NCBI GenBank assembly: GCA_902631295.1
Contig: CACOXV010000004.1
Coordinates: forward strand, 1 to 64,000
Reading direction: 5' to 3'
Length of the DNA: 64,000 nt
From: Paracoccaceae bacterium
GTDB lineage: Bacteria; Pseudomonadota; Alphaproteobacteria; Rhodobacterales; Rhodobacteraceae
How positions within the stretch are numbered: the first letter of the stretch is position 1; each line of letters opens with the position of its first letter. The notes below the pieces were generated by a model. That model saw only the letters and a program-made list of their open reading frames with translations, was not told where the DNA came from and made no database searches. Positions 55,936 to 64,000 of this stretch are shown here, piece by piece. The translations under genes and the position numbers were made by a program.

Positions 55936-57381
55936 ATGAAATTTTTGGTAAAGTTATTTCTATCAGCATTTTTGGTTTTTGCAGTTCCCTTGAGTGTTGG
56001 TGCTCAAGATGATGTTGTAGTTACAAAGCAGTATGATGACGGTGGTATGTATGAAGGCACATTTAAAAATGGGCTTCAGCATGGAATTGGAACATATCGG
56101 TTGCCAAATGGGTATGAGTATAGTGGCGAGTGGGTTGATGGCGAGATATTTGGAATTGGTGTGGCAAAATTCCCAAACGGTTCGGTATATGAGGGGAATT
56201 TTATAAAAGGCAAACCCGAAGGTTCTGGCAAAATTATTTTTGCAGATGGAGGAACTTATGAGGGATCTTGGTTAGATGGCAAAATAACTGGTCAGGGTGT
56301 GGCTGTTTATGCAAATGGCTCCAGGTTTACTGGTGGATTCCTTGAAGCAATGCACCATGGGCAGGGTGTTATGACAAACCCAGATGGTTATGTATATGAT
56401 GGTGACTGGGTTAACGGAGTTAAGGAAGGTTTAGCAAAAATTACCTATCCAGACGGCTCGGTATACAGTGGAAGTGTGATACGTGGTGCTCGAGAAGGCA
56501 AAGGCACTCTGGAGATGACCGAGGGTTTGATTTTTGAGGGCTTTTGGGAAAATGGCGAAATCAATGGATTAGGAAAATTAACTCAGCCAAATGGTGATGT
56601 TTATAAGGGTGAATTGTCTAATGGAAAAAGAAATGGAAACGGCATTGTAGAGTATGCAAACGGAGACGTATATGATGGAGAATTTAAAGAGGATCAGCGA
56701 GCAGGGCAGGGCACTTTTTTAGGTTCGGATGGTTATAAATATGTAGGTGAATGGGCAGAGGGGCAAATTCAAGGTTTAGGTGAAGTTACCTATCCGGATG
56801 GCTCATTTTACGCAGGTAATTTTGTAAATGGCCTAGCAAGCGGCAATGGTAAAATTCAGTATCCGGATGGTTCTGTATATGAAGGAGAGTGGAAGGCTGG
56901 TGTGATAGAAGGTATCGGCCGTGCTCAGTATTCAAACGGCGTGGTTTATGAAGGTGGGTTTAAAAACGCCCGCAACCATGGTTTTGGGATTATGGACTAT
57001 GGAAATGGGTATATTTACGAAGGTGACTGGAAAGATGGTAACCGCCACGGCAAAGGGATGTCAAAATTTGCCGATGGTATGGTTTATGAGGGTGACTACT
57101 TAAATGGCAAGCGCCATGGTGTTGGTAAAATCGTGCTTGCGGATGGATTTAGATATGAGGGCGAGTGGTTAGCTGGTGAAATAACTGGCCAGGGAATAGC
57201 GACGTATTCAAATGGGGATATTTATGAGGGAACTTTCGTAAACGGACGCCGTCAAGGTCAGGGTACAATTAAATTTGCAAATGGAAGATCGGCTAAAGGT
57301 AATTGGCAAGATGGAGCACTAATTGACGCTGAGACTGCAGTTACTGATACGGATATTGAGGCTTCCACTGGAAACGAATAA
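55936..57381 (+). CDS. Secreted MORN-repeat protein
   Basis: 481 residues. A Sec signal peptide (LVKLFLSAFLVFAVPLSVGA, cut near residue 24) is followed by 18 full 23-residue MORN repeats and one partial, from about residue 39 to 460. The consensus is YEGxWxxGxxxGxGxxxYxNGxx, with strict 23-residue periodicity. The C-terminal 20 residues are acidic. MORN repeats build elongated beta-hairpin rods that bind membranes or partner proteins. Export suggests a periplasmic or surface role. No catalytic domain is fused. A plausible terminator lies at 57451-57484. Confidence 0.92.
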   Translation: MKFLVKLFLSAFLVFAVPLSVGAQDDVVVTKQYDDGGMYEGTFKNGLQHGIGTYRLPNGYEYSGEWVDGEIFGIGVAKFPNGSVYEGNFIKGKPEGSGKIIFADGGTYEGSWLDGKITGQGVAVYANGSRFTGGFLEAMHHGQGVMTNPDGYVYDGDWVNGVKEGLAKITYPDGSVYSGSVIRGAREGKGTLEMTEGLIFEGFWENGEINGLGKLTQPNGDVYKGELSNGKRNGNGIVEYANGDVYDGEFKEDQRAGQGTFLGSDGYKYVGEWAEGQIQGLGEVTYPDGSFYAGNFVNGLASGNGKIQYPDGSVYEGEWKAGVIEGIGRAQYSNGVVYEGGFKNARNHGFGIMDYGNGYIYEGDWKDGNRHGKGMSKFADGMVYEGDYLNGKRHGVGKIVLADGFRYEGEWLAGEITGQGIATYSNGDIYEGTFVNGRRQGQGTIKFANGRSAKGNWQDGALIDAETAVTDTDIEASTGNE

Positions 57382-57450
57382 TACAATTTTAACTAAATTG
57401 TGCCGCTTGAAGAAATTTGAGAGAGAATTGTTGGAGGTTTAGATAAGGTC

Positions 57451-57484
57451 GCAGTTTTGACATTTTCGGTTTGTCTGCTTTTTT
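57451..57484 (+). terminator. Possible terminator after the MORN gene
   Basis: GACA (57459-57462) pairs with TGTC (57472-57475), extended by GCA/TGC across a bulge, and is followed by TTTTTT (57479-57484). A further perfect ACAATTT/AAATTGT hairpin (57383-57401) lies just after the stop without a T-run. Both are weak individually. Confidence 0.35.
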
Positions 57485-57540
57485 AATTGCGGCGATATCT
57501 AAAGTCAGTTGATCACTCAGTAATAGGATTAAATTTAATT

Positions 57541-58215
57541 TTACCAAGGGATTTCCTCATTGGCCCAATCATAAAATCGACCCGTATGAGATGAATCCTT
57601 TGTTAAGGTTACATTTAAGATATTATGGGCAGCCTCTGTAGGCGTTTTGGTCGGGTGTTTACCGGCATATCTGTGGGTTAGATTTGTATCAACGGTGCCC
57701 GGATGAATAGCAAGTAAACAAGCCAGTGGATGAGATCTGGATAGTTCAATAGAAAAACTTTTGACAATTTGATTTAATGCAGCCTTAGCTGCCCTGTAAG
57801 AATACCATCCTCCCAATTTGTTATCTTCAATTGACCCTACTCTAGCTGATAATACTGCAACCACTGAAGATGACTTTTTATTCAAAAAAGATCTTACATG
57901 CTTTAAAATATGTGCTGGGCCGATAGCGTTTGTCATAAAATGATCAATCATGTTTCTTTGTGATATGTGGTTTATTGATTTTTCTGGAGCGCTGTTAATT
58001 TCTAACGCACCTGTAGCTATTAAGATGAAGTCAAATGGCCCGTTTACAGATGCAAAAGCAGCCTTAACACTGTCTTCATTTGTCACATCAAAATGATCAA
58101 CAGATCGGGAGAGGGTAGTTACATCCCAATGTAGCTTACTTAAATTGTCCGCTATTGCGCCTCCTATTCCGCCAGAGGCACCAAATATCAAAGCCCGTTT
58201 CATTAACTTGGACAT
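57541..58215 (-). CDS. SDR-family oxidoreductase, C-factor-like
   Basis: 224 residues. The cofactor motif is RALIFGASGGIGGAIADNL, and the catalytic Tyr/Lys lie in GWYSYRAAKAALN with a Ser in VVAVLSARVGS. The short length and CLLAIHPGTVDTNLT block match CsgA/C-factor type SDRs. Substrate unknown. ATG 58215 or ATG 58203 may be the start; neither has a clear ribosome binding site. Divergent from hisS with about 95 bases to the assigned hisS start. Confidence 0.82.
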   Translation of the reverse strand: MSKLMKRALIFGASGGIGGAIADNLSKLHWDVTTLSRSVDHFDVTNEDSVKAAFASVNGPFDFILIATGALEINSAPEKSINHISQRNMIDHFMTNAIGPAHILKHVRSFLNKKSSSVVAVLSARVGSIEDNKLGGWYSYRAAKAALNQIVKSFSIELSRSHPLACLLAIHPGTVDTNLTHRYAGKHPTKTPTEAAHNILNVTLTKDSSHTGRFYDWANEEIPW

Positions 58216-58310
58216 AGATGGCAGTAACGAACATTCAAGAAGATTTCTTGCTCATTTGCTTACTCTGTAATAAATCATGCCGAGAAAATATTATTTGGGG
58301 TTCATTTAGA

Positions 58311-59786
58311 ATGGCTAAGGACAAAAAACAATCGCGACCAAAGGCCGAAACTCCGAAAGGTTTCCGTGACTATTTTGATCAAGAGGTTTCTGAGAGAAAT
58401 GAAATGTTACAAAAAGTTGCGCGTGTTTATCATCATCACGGTTTTGATGCGCTAGAAACGTCTGCTGTTGAAAATGTTGATGCGTTGGGGAAGTTTTTAC
58501 CAGATATTGATCGGCCAAATGATGGAGTATTTGCATGGCAAGAGGACGATAATTCGTGGCTTGCATTACGCTATGACTTAACCGCGCCGCTTGCTCGTGT
58601 TTACGCACAATATAGAAACGAATTACCTAACCCTTTTCGTCGTTACGCTATGGGCCCTGTTTGGAGAAATGAAAAATCTGGTCCCGGGCGTTTTCGACAG
58701 TTCTATCAATGTGACGCTGATACAATTGGGGCTCCAAATGTGGTGGCGGACGCGGAAGTATGCGCAATGTTAGCGGATGCTTTGGAGGAGGTCGGAATAC
58801 CTCCCGGTGATTATACAGTGAACATAAATAATCGAAAAATTCTTAATGGTGTCTTGGAAATGATCGGACTGGACGATCAGACGAAACGCCTTGAAGTGCT
58901 AAGGGTCATCGATAAATATGATAAGGTTGGTGTATCGGGGGTAGCAGAGCTTTTAAGCGTTGGTCGATTGGATACCTCTGGGGCTTATATTGATGGGGTA
59001 GGTCTATCAAAAGATCAAGCGGCGCCCGTTCTTGCATTTCTTACTGCAAAGGGTGACACAAATGAAAAAACACTTTTGAACTTGCGTGAAGTGGTTGGAA
59101 ACTCGGCTACCGGCGCAGAGGGTATATCAGAATTAGATATGATGACTGAACTCCTCACTGTAGGTGATTACTCCTCCAACAGGGTTCAGCTTGATCCATC
59201 TGTTGTAAGAGGCTTGGAGTATTATACTGGCCCTGTATTTGAGGCAGAGTTGACATTCGAAATATATGATACAAAGGGCAGAAAAAGACAATTTGGCTCT
59301 GTTGCGGGCGGAGGGCGCTATGATGACTTAGTGAAACGTTTTACTGGGCAAACTATTCCAGCGACAGGTGTTTCGATTGGGGTAGACAGACTTATGGCTG
59401 CACTGAGGGAGAAAGATCGATCAAGAACGGAAACAATTGGGCCAGTTGTTGTAACGGTTATGGACCGGGAAAGGCTAAATGATTACCTTAGTATTGTGTC
59501 TGAATTGAGATCCTCTGGTATTCGTGCAGAAATGTATTTGGGGAATCCAAAGAATTTTGGCAACCAATTGAGGTATGCCGACAAACGGCGTTCACCTTTG
59601 GCCATAATCGAAGGTAGTGAAGAAAGAGATAAAGGCCTTATCCAAATTAAAGATTTAATATTGGGTACGCAACTTGCCAAAAACGCCACCTTGGAAGAAT
59701 GGAAGGAAAGGCCAAGTCAATTTACTGTGCCCAAAAAAGAAATGGTTTCTAAGGTGCAAGAGATGTTGAGAGCTTTGAAAAAGTGA
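58311..59786 (+). CDS. hisS: Histidyl-tRNA synthetase
   Basis: 491 residues from ATG 58311; 31 upstream in-frame residues are not conserved. Class II aminoacyl-tRNA synthetase. Motif 1 lies near the N-terminus after PKGFRDYF. Motif 2 is [20 protein letters not shown] then RQFYQCDAD. The histidine-site residues are in [16 protein letters not shown] and [16 protein letters not shown]. Motif 3 is [13 protein letters not shown]. The C-terminal anticodon domain begins near 400. First of hisS-hisZ-hisG. Confidence 0.96.
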   Translation: MAKDKKQSRPKAETPKGFRDYFDQEVSERNEMLQKVARVYHHHGFDALETSAVENVDALGKFLPDIDRPNDGVFAWQEDDNSWLALRYDLTAPLARVYAQYRNELPNPFRRYAMGPVWRNEKSGPGRFRQFYQCDADTIGAPNVVADAEVCAMLADALEEVGIPPGDYTVNINNRKILNGVLEMIGLDDQTKRLEVLRVIDKYDKVGVSGVAELLSVGRLDTSGAYIDGVGLSKDQAAPVLAFLTAKGDTNEKTLLNLREVVGNSATGAEGISELDMMTELLTVGDYSSNRVQLDPSVVRGLEYYTGPVFEAELTFEIYDTKGRKRQFGSVAGGGRYDDLVKRFTGQTIPATGVSIGVDRLMAALREKDRSRTETIGPVVVTVMDRERLNDYLSIVSELRSSGIRAEMYLGNPKNFGNQLRYADKRRSPLAIIEGSEERDKGLIQIKDLILGTQLAKNATLEEWKERPSQFTVPKKEMVSKVQEMLRALKK

Positions 59787-60883
59787 ATGAGCAAAAATGG
59801 ATAGAAATTGAAGCTGACCGAATTTTAAGGTTATTTTCGAATTCTGGAGCACAAATAGTGCAACCTGCTGTTTTGCAACGGGCCGATACTTTGCTGGACC
59901 TTTATGGCGAGGATATTCGAGCGCGTGCCTATGTCACCAGTGACCCCTTTAACGGTGAAATGATGTTAAGGCCTGATTTTACAGTGCCGATTGTGAAAAC
60001 CCATATGACTGGTTTAACAGGGAATGACACTGCTCGTTATGCGTATTGTGGAAAGGTGTTTCGGCGTCAGGAAAAAAATTCAGAACGAGTAAGCGAATAT
60101 TTACAGGTGGGGTACGAGATTTTTGATCGCACAGATGTGATTAAGTCCGACACTGATGTTTTTTGCATAATTAAAAAAGCTTTGGGCGATTTACCACTTA
60201 GAGTTGCCACTGGTGATATAGGTATTCTAATGACTGCTGTATCGAGTTTAAAAACCACCAGTAGCCGGCAAAAAGCTCTGTTGCGCCATCTATGGCGGCC
60301 CCAAAGGTTTTTAGCAATTTTAGAAAAATTTACTAACGAAGTAAGCGTATCAATCGAGCGATTTGATGGCTTTCAAGCAGAAAAAAGTTTTGCTAATCAA
60401 GCTAAAGAAATTGGATTAAGAAGTAAGTCTGAAATAATTGAACGTATTGAAAATTTACTACAAGATAGTAAGGAAGCTCCAATTTCCACAACAGAATTGG
60501 ATGTAATAAATTCTTTGCTGAAAATTGGTGACAAATGCCCTCAAGCATTAGTTAAGCTTAAAGATCTATTAACCGATATGCCCGCTCTTGGAAGCGCTAT
60601 TGAAAAATTCGAAAAACGGTTGTCAGCCTTAGATAATGCAAATGTTGATCTATCCTCAATTGACTTTGAGGCGAGCTACGGTAGGACTTCTATGGAATAT
60701 TACGATGGATTTGTTTTTGGCTTCTACTCTGAGAACCATATTAATCTTCCTCCGATAGCTACTGGCGGAAGATATGATGCTCTAACCAAGCATATCGATA
60801 AAGGGCGAGCGATTCCTGCTGTTGGAGGTGTGGTCCGACCGGATTTAATAATTCAGTCGAAAGGCATTGAAGACAATGATTAA
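59783..60883 (+). CDS. hisZ: ATP phosphoribosyltransferase regulatory subunit
   Basis: 366 residues, a HisRS-like paralogue without aminoacylation motifs. It assembles with short-form HisG and is needed for its activity and histidine feedback. [16 protein letters not shown] and [13 protein letters not shown] resemble motif 1-2 of HisS, and [12 protein letters not shown] and [16 protein letters not shown] the histidine-binding region. The start is GTG 59783, overlapping the hisS stop by four bases, so translation is coupled. Confidence 0.93.
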   Translation: MNEQKWIEIEADRILRLFSNSGAQIVQPAVLQRADTLLDLYGEDIRARAYVTSDPFNGEMMLRPDFTVPIVKTHMTGLTGNDTARYAYCGKVFRRQEKNSERVSEYLQVGYEIFDRTDVIKSDTDVFCIIKKALGDLPLRVATGDIGILMTAVSSLKTTSSRQKALLRHLWRPQRFLAILEKFTNEVSVSIERFDGFQAEKSFANQAKEIGLRSKSEIIERIENLLQDSKEAPISTTELDVINSLLKIGDKCPQALVKLKDLLTDMPALGSAIEKFEKRLSALDNANVDLSSIDFEASYGRTSMEYYDGFVFGFYSENHINLPPIATGGRYDALTKHIDKGRAIPAVGGVVRPDLIIQSKGIEDND

Positions 60884-61568
60884 GCTGGGCGTGCCCTCAA
60901 AAGGGCGTTTGATGGAGGAGACTTTCTCCTGGTTTGCTTCGCGTGGGGTGCATCTTAAACATACTGGGTCTAAAAGGGAATATGCAGGTTACGTTAAAGG
61001 CGTACAAGGGATAGAACTGACACTTCTTTCTGCCGGTGAAATACCTATAGAGCTAAATGAGGGGCGAATTCATTTTGGTGTTACTGGGTCGGATTTGGTA
61101 TTCGAAAAGTTGCCCAATTGGGATCAAAATCTAGAAATTGTTAAGTACTTGGGGTTTGGTTTCGCTGATCTTGTATTGTCCGTGCCCAAATTTTGGATAG
61201 ATGTTGATACTCTGGATGATTTTGACTCTGTAGCAGAAGCTTTTCGCGAGAAACATGGGTTTCGTTTGCGTATCGCTACCAAGTACCATTATCTCGTTCG
61301 AGAGTTTTTAAAGTCAGCAGGTGTGGCTGATTATCAACTTGTTGATAGTCAAGGAGCTACCGAGGGTACTGTGAAAAATGAGACAGCCGAAGCTATAGCC
61401 GACATAACCTCTACTGGAGAAACACTTAAAGCAAATCATCTGAAAATTTTAACTGATGGGCTAATACACAAGTCCGAGGCTACTTTGTACAAGTCTAAGT
61501 CTGCATTTTTTGGAAAAGAACTAGTAAACGCCGAAAGTAAATTTTTGGCACATATTTTAAATGATTAG
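60876..61568 (+). CDS. hisG: ATP phosphoribosyltransferase, short form
   Basis: 230 residues. It catalyses the first step of histidine synthesis, ATP plus PRPP to phosphoribosyl-ATP. [14 protein letters not shown] is at 3-16, GVTGSDLVFEKL near 72, the PRPP loop ITSTGETLKANHLKIL near 175. It lacks the C-terminal regulatory domain of long HisG, consistent with the hisZ gene upstream. ATG 60876 overlaps the hisZ end by eight bases; an in-frame TTG lies nine bases earlier. Its 3' end overlaps the DUF1489 gene by four bases. Confidence 0.94.
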   Translation: MIKLGVPSKGRLMEETFSWFASRGVHLKHTGSKREYAGYVKGVQGIELTLLSAGEIPIELNEGRIHFGVTGSDLVFEKLPNWDQNLEIVKYLGFGFADLVLSVPKFWIDVDTLDDFDSVAEAFREKHGFRLRIATKYHYLVREFLKSAGVADYQLVDSQGATEGTVKNETAEAIADITSTGETLKANHLKILTDGLIHKSEATLYKSKSAFFGKELVNAESKFLAHILND

Positions 61569-61996
61569 ATCACACCAATTTTTGCCAGCTCACCGGCTAA
61601 TTCAGGTGGCAGTTCATCATCTGATTTACGGTGCAACCCCAAATCAGGCGGAGCCTTGTCTATTTTAAGATATCGCCATCCTTGAAATGGTCTTTTAAAT
61701 ACCGGGCTCGTTCGGGTGTATTTAGGTTCAAGTACTATTGCACATCTTCTAACACCATCTTTGCCAACTACTTCATCAAAGCGTATAATTTTTTGGCGAC
61801 ATTGGATGACGCCTTTTATAACCCAGTAAATCGAACCGCCCGCAAGCAATTCCTTCTCACGCTTAGGCCACATTCTGGTTACATGTCTTGGAAGGCCATC
61901 CTTACCTTGAGCTGCCTTTGTCGATTGCCATTTTTGCAAATCTCCAATGTTGGACGTTCCCACACTCAATTTCACTAGATGTATAGTTGTAATCAT
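61565..61996 (-). CDS. DUF1489 family protein
   Basis: 143 residues. It opens TIHLVKLSVGTSNIGDLQKW and carries PRHVTRMWPKREKELLAGGS, then YWVIKGVIQCRQKI, with ALVLEP-like IVLEPKYTRT and PFQGWRYLK. This conserved block pattern is the alphaproteobacterial DUF1489 family, whose function is unknown. It is convergent with hisG, overlapping by four bases, and divergent from nrdJ. Confidence 0.9.
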   Translation of the reverse strand: MITTIHLVKLSVGTSNIGDLQKWQSTKAAQGKDGLPRHVTRMWPKREKELLAGGSIYWVIKGVIQCRQKIIRFDEVVGKDGVRRCAIVLEPKYTRTSPVFKRPFQGWRYLKIDKAPPDLGLHRKSDDELPPELAGELAKIGVI

Positions 61997-62039
61997 AGTT
62001 GTGCCTTAGATACCTTCTAAAACCTCAATTTTCGCTGTG

Positions 62040-62068
62040 TTGACGCAAATCTAGTTAGCAGGTAAACT
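62040..62068 (+). promoter_or_regulatory. Candidate promoter of nrdJ
   Basis: TTGACG (62040-62045) and TAAACT (62063-62068) are separated by exactly 17 bases, a good sigma-70 type pair 53 bases before the nrdJ ATG. No cobalamin riboswitch is evident in the short leader. Confidence 0.5.
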
Positions 62069-62121
62069 GCTTTCCCGTGTCTAACGTAGCTTTTAAACTA
62101 GTGCTGTATAAAGGATTTTAA

Positions 62122-64000
62122 ATGTCAGATTTTCCAATGACAATTTCCGAGCAAATTTGGGATATGAAATACAGACTAAAGGACCAAAACGGTACATTTC
62201 TGGAGCATAACGTTAAGGATACCTGGCGTCGGGTAGCCAAGGCTTTATCAAAAGCTGAAGCAGACTCAAAAAAATGGGAAACTATTTTCTTTAACACTTT
62301 AAATGATTTTAAATTTTTGCCGGCCGGTAGAATAACAGCCGGTTCGGGAACCGACCGAAATGTAACATTATTCAATTGCTTCGTAATGGGAGTGATACCC
62401 GATAGTATGAGTGGCATTTTTGATATGCTAAAAGAAGCCGCCTTAACTATGCAGCAGGGAGGAGGAATAGGTTATGATTTCAGTACTATCCGGCCAAAAG
62501 GTTCGCTTGTAAAAGGCATTGCAGCCGATGCGTCTGGTCCAGTGTCATTTATGGATGTATGGGATTCTATGTGCAGGACTATTATGTCGGCAGGCTCGCG
62601 GCGTGGCGCCATGATGGCAACAATGCGGTGTGACCATCCTGATATTGAAGAATTTATTGCTGCAAAGTCGGATTCACAAAAACTGAGAATGTTCAACTTA
62701 TCTGTACTGGTAACTGATGCATTTATGGATGCAGTGAAAAAAGGTAAAAATTGGAAACTTACCTATAATAACAAAGTATACAGTGTCATTAAAGCAGCTC
62801 ATCTTTGGGATAAAATCATGCGTGCAACGTATAATTTTGCCGAGCCAGGAGTGATTTTTATTGATAGAATAAATAAGACAAATAATTTAAATTATTGTGA
62901 AACGATAACGGCGACAAATCCTTGTGGAGAGCAGCCTTTACCTCCCTATGGGGCATGTTTGCTGGGTTCAATTAACTTGGCCAAATTAGTTGAGCATCCA
63001 TTTAATGAAAATGCCTATTTGGATGTTCCTCAATTAGAAGAGTTAGTTACTACGGCCGTGCGCATGATGGATAATGTCATCGATGTATCGCAGTTTCCGC
63101 TTGAAGCACAAAAGCAGGAGGCTAAAAATAAACGTCGGATTGGTTTGGGTGTGACTGGTCTTGCAGATGCTTTATTGATGGTGGGTTTGCGGTATGGCTC
63201 GGATGAAGCCGTTAAAAAAACTGAACAGTGGATGAAAATAATAGCACGCTCATCTTACGATGCTTCAATAAACTTAGCGAAGGAAAAAGGTGCCTTCCCA
63301 CTTTTTGATCCTGAAAAGTTTATAGCGTCAGGTAATATGAAGCAAATGGACGAGGATATTAAACAAGCGATCCGTAAATTTGGAATCAGAAATGCCCTTT
63401 TAACGTCAATTGCACCGACTGGTACAATCTCTCTATATGCGGGCAATGTCAGCTCTGGTATCGAGCCCGTTTTTGCATACAGCTATACGCGAAAAGTTTT
63501 ACAAAACGATGGCTCTCATATTGAGGAAGAAGTTGTAGATTATGCAGTTCAAATGTGGAGGGAAAAATATGGTAATGCGCAACTACCTGATTATTTCGTA
63601 AGTGCGCAAAACTTGACCCCATCAGATCATGTTAGAATGCAAGCTGCAGCCCAAAAGTGGATTGATAGCTCAATATCTAAAACTATAAATTGTCCAGAAG
63701 ATATAAGTTTCGACGACTTTAAAGAAGTATATATTCAAGCTTATGATACCGGTTGTAAAGGATGCACGACCTATAGGCCTAACGATGTAACAGGATCAGT
63801 TCTGGCAGTGGCATCGGAAGATAAATCTAAAACTGACACAGACATAGATGGAGATATTATCTATATGTCTGAGCCTCTAGACCGACCCGAAACCCTCGAT
63901 GGTAATACCTACAAGTTAAAGTGGCCAGATAGCGAACATGCAATTTACGTAACCATCAATGATATAGTTGTAAATGATAAAAGGCGTCCATTTGAGGTTT
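62122..64000 (+). CDS. nrdJ: Adenosylcobalamin-dependent (class II) ribonucleotide reductase, 5' part
   Basis: The first 626 residues; the 3' end lies outside the window. Class II enzymes reduce ribonucleotides to deoxyribonucleotides using adenosylcobalamin to form a thiyl radical, with no oxygen requirement. Visible blocks are FLPAGRITAGSG, TLFNCFVMGV with the N-terminal redox Cys, QQGGGIGYDFSTIRPKGS, GSRRGAMM, and the active-site loop NPCGEQPLPPYGACLLG with Asn266, Cys268 and Glu270. SIAPTGTISLYAGNVSSGIE follows. GCKGCTTYRPN near 547 and the sequence after it begin the C-terminal extension. AAAGGA precedes the ATG. Confidence 0.95.
   Translation, partial: MSDFPMTISEQIWDMKYRLKDQNGTFLEHNVKDTWRRVAKALSKAEADSKKWETIFFNTLNDFKFLPAGRITAGSGTDRNVTLFNCFVMGVIPDSMSGIFDMLKEAALTMQQGGGIGYDFSTIRPKGSLVKGIAADASGPVSFMDVWDSMCRTIMSAGSRRGAMMATMRCDHPDIEEFIAAKSDSQKLRMFNLSVLVTDAFMDAVKKGKNWKLTYNNKVYSVIKAAHLWDKIMRATYNFAEPGVIFIDRINKTNNLNYCETITATNPCGEQPLPPYGACLLGSINLAKLVEHPFNENAYLDVPQLEELVTTAVRMMDNVIDVSQFPLEAQKQEAKNKRRIGLGVTGLADALLMVGLRYGSDEAVKKTEQWMKIIARSSYDASINLAKEKGAFPLFDPEKFIASGNMKQMDEDIKQAIRKFGIRNALLTSIAPTGTISLYAGNVSSGIEPVFAYSYTRKVLQNDGSHIEEEVVDYAVQMWREKYGNAQLPDYFVSAQNLTPSDHVRMQAAAQKWIDSSISKTINCPEDISFDDFKEVYIQAYDTGCKGCTTYRPNDVTGSVLAVASEDKSKTDTDIDGDIIYMSEPLDRPETLDGNTYKLKWPDSEHAIYVTINDIVVNDKRRPFEV

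Overview
The window looks like chromosome from a low-GC marine alphaproteobacterium. The rRNA operon has the order 16S, tRNA-Ile(GAT), tRNA-Ala(TGC), 23S, 5S, tRNA-fMet. The hisS-hisZ-hisG set, an FYDLN-type acidic protein, a DUF1489 protein, a short RNase E/G and a SlyX/MORN neighbourhood are all alphaproteobacterial in style. The 16S sequence and the gene mix suggest the SAR116 group (Puniceispirillales), but that placement is an inference. I see no CRISPR array, prophage or insertion sequence.

Layout. 1-890 is the 3' end of clpB. 1438-6709 is a complete rRNA operon. 6710-7544 is a decayed stretch with a small candidate ORF and a malonyl-CoA synthetase remnant. 7545-9015 holds a small membrane protein and a membrane desaturase. 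9057-24946 is a sugar-catabolism island in several divergent units: a CUT1 ABC importer (Tat-exported binding protein, two permeases, ATPase), a FucU-type mutarotase, two PfkB kinases, an FGGY kinase, an M42/BtpA pair, a fuconolactonase-type amidohydrolase, a TIM-barrel isomerase, an SDR, an aldo/keto reductase and an FAH-family hydrolase. A broken GntR regulator gene lies inside the island. 25064-33946 is a nine-gene minus-strand operon: a BMP-type nucleoside importer, a nucleoside deaminase-like amidohydrolase, purine nucleoside phosphorylase, an SDR, a cupin and an aldo/keto reductase.

From 34215 the content is mostly core metabolism: fused indolepyruvate:ferredoxin oxidoreductase; gcvT-gcvH-gcvP behind a tandem glycine riboswitch, with a nonsense codon late in gcvP; D-amino-acid transaminase; accA; a GntR/FCD regulator with a perfect palindrome at its start; a YgjP metallopeptidase; an FYDLN protein; tRNA-Ala(GGC); the ybbA-ybbP/tesA set; infA-maf-RNase E/G; leuA; slyX; an 18-repeat MORN protein; hisS-hisZ-hisG; DUF1489; and the 5' part of an adenosylcobalamin-dependent ribonucleotide reductase.

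How the genes work together. The sugar island supplies most steps of a non-phosphorylative deoxy-sugar route (L-fucose or L-rhamnose type: dehydrogenase, lactonase, 2-keto-3-deoxy-sugar-acid dehydrogenase, diketo-acid hydrolase) but has no sugar-acid dehydratase. The adjoining nucleoside operon carries its own dehydrogenases, which suggests oxidation of the sugar released from a nucleoside. The most interesting points are the in-frame stop in gcvP, three gene remnants (matB-like, GntR, CDGSH), the surviving operator-like site beside the dead GntR gene, and the incomplete sugar pathway joined to a nucleoside operon.
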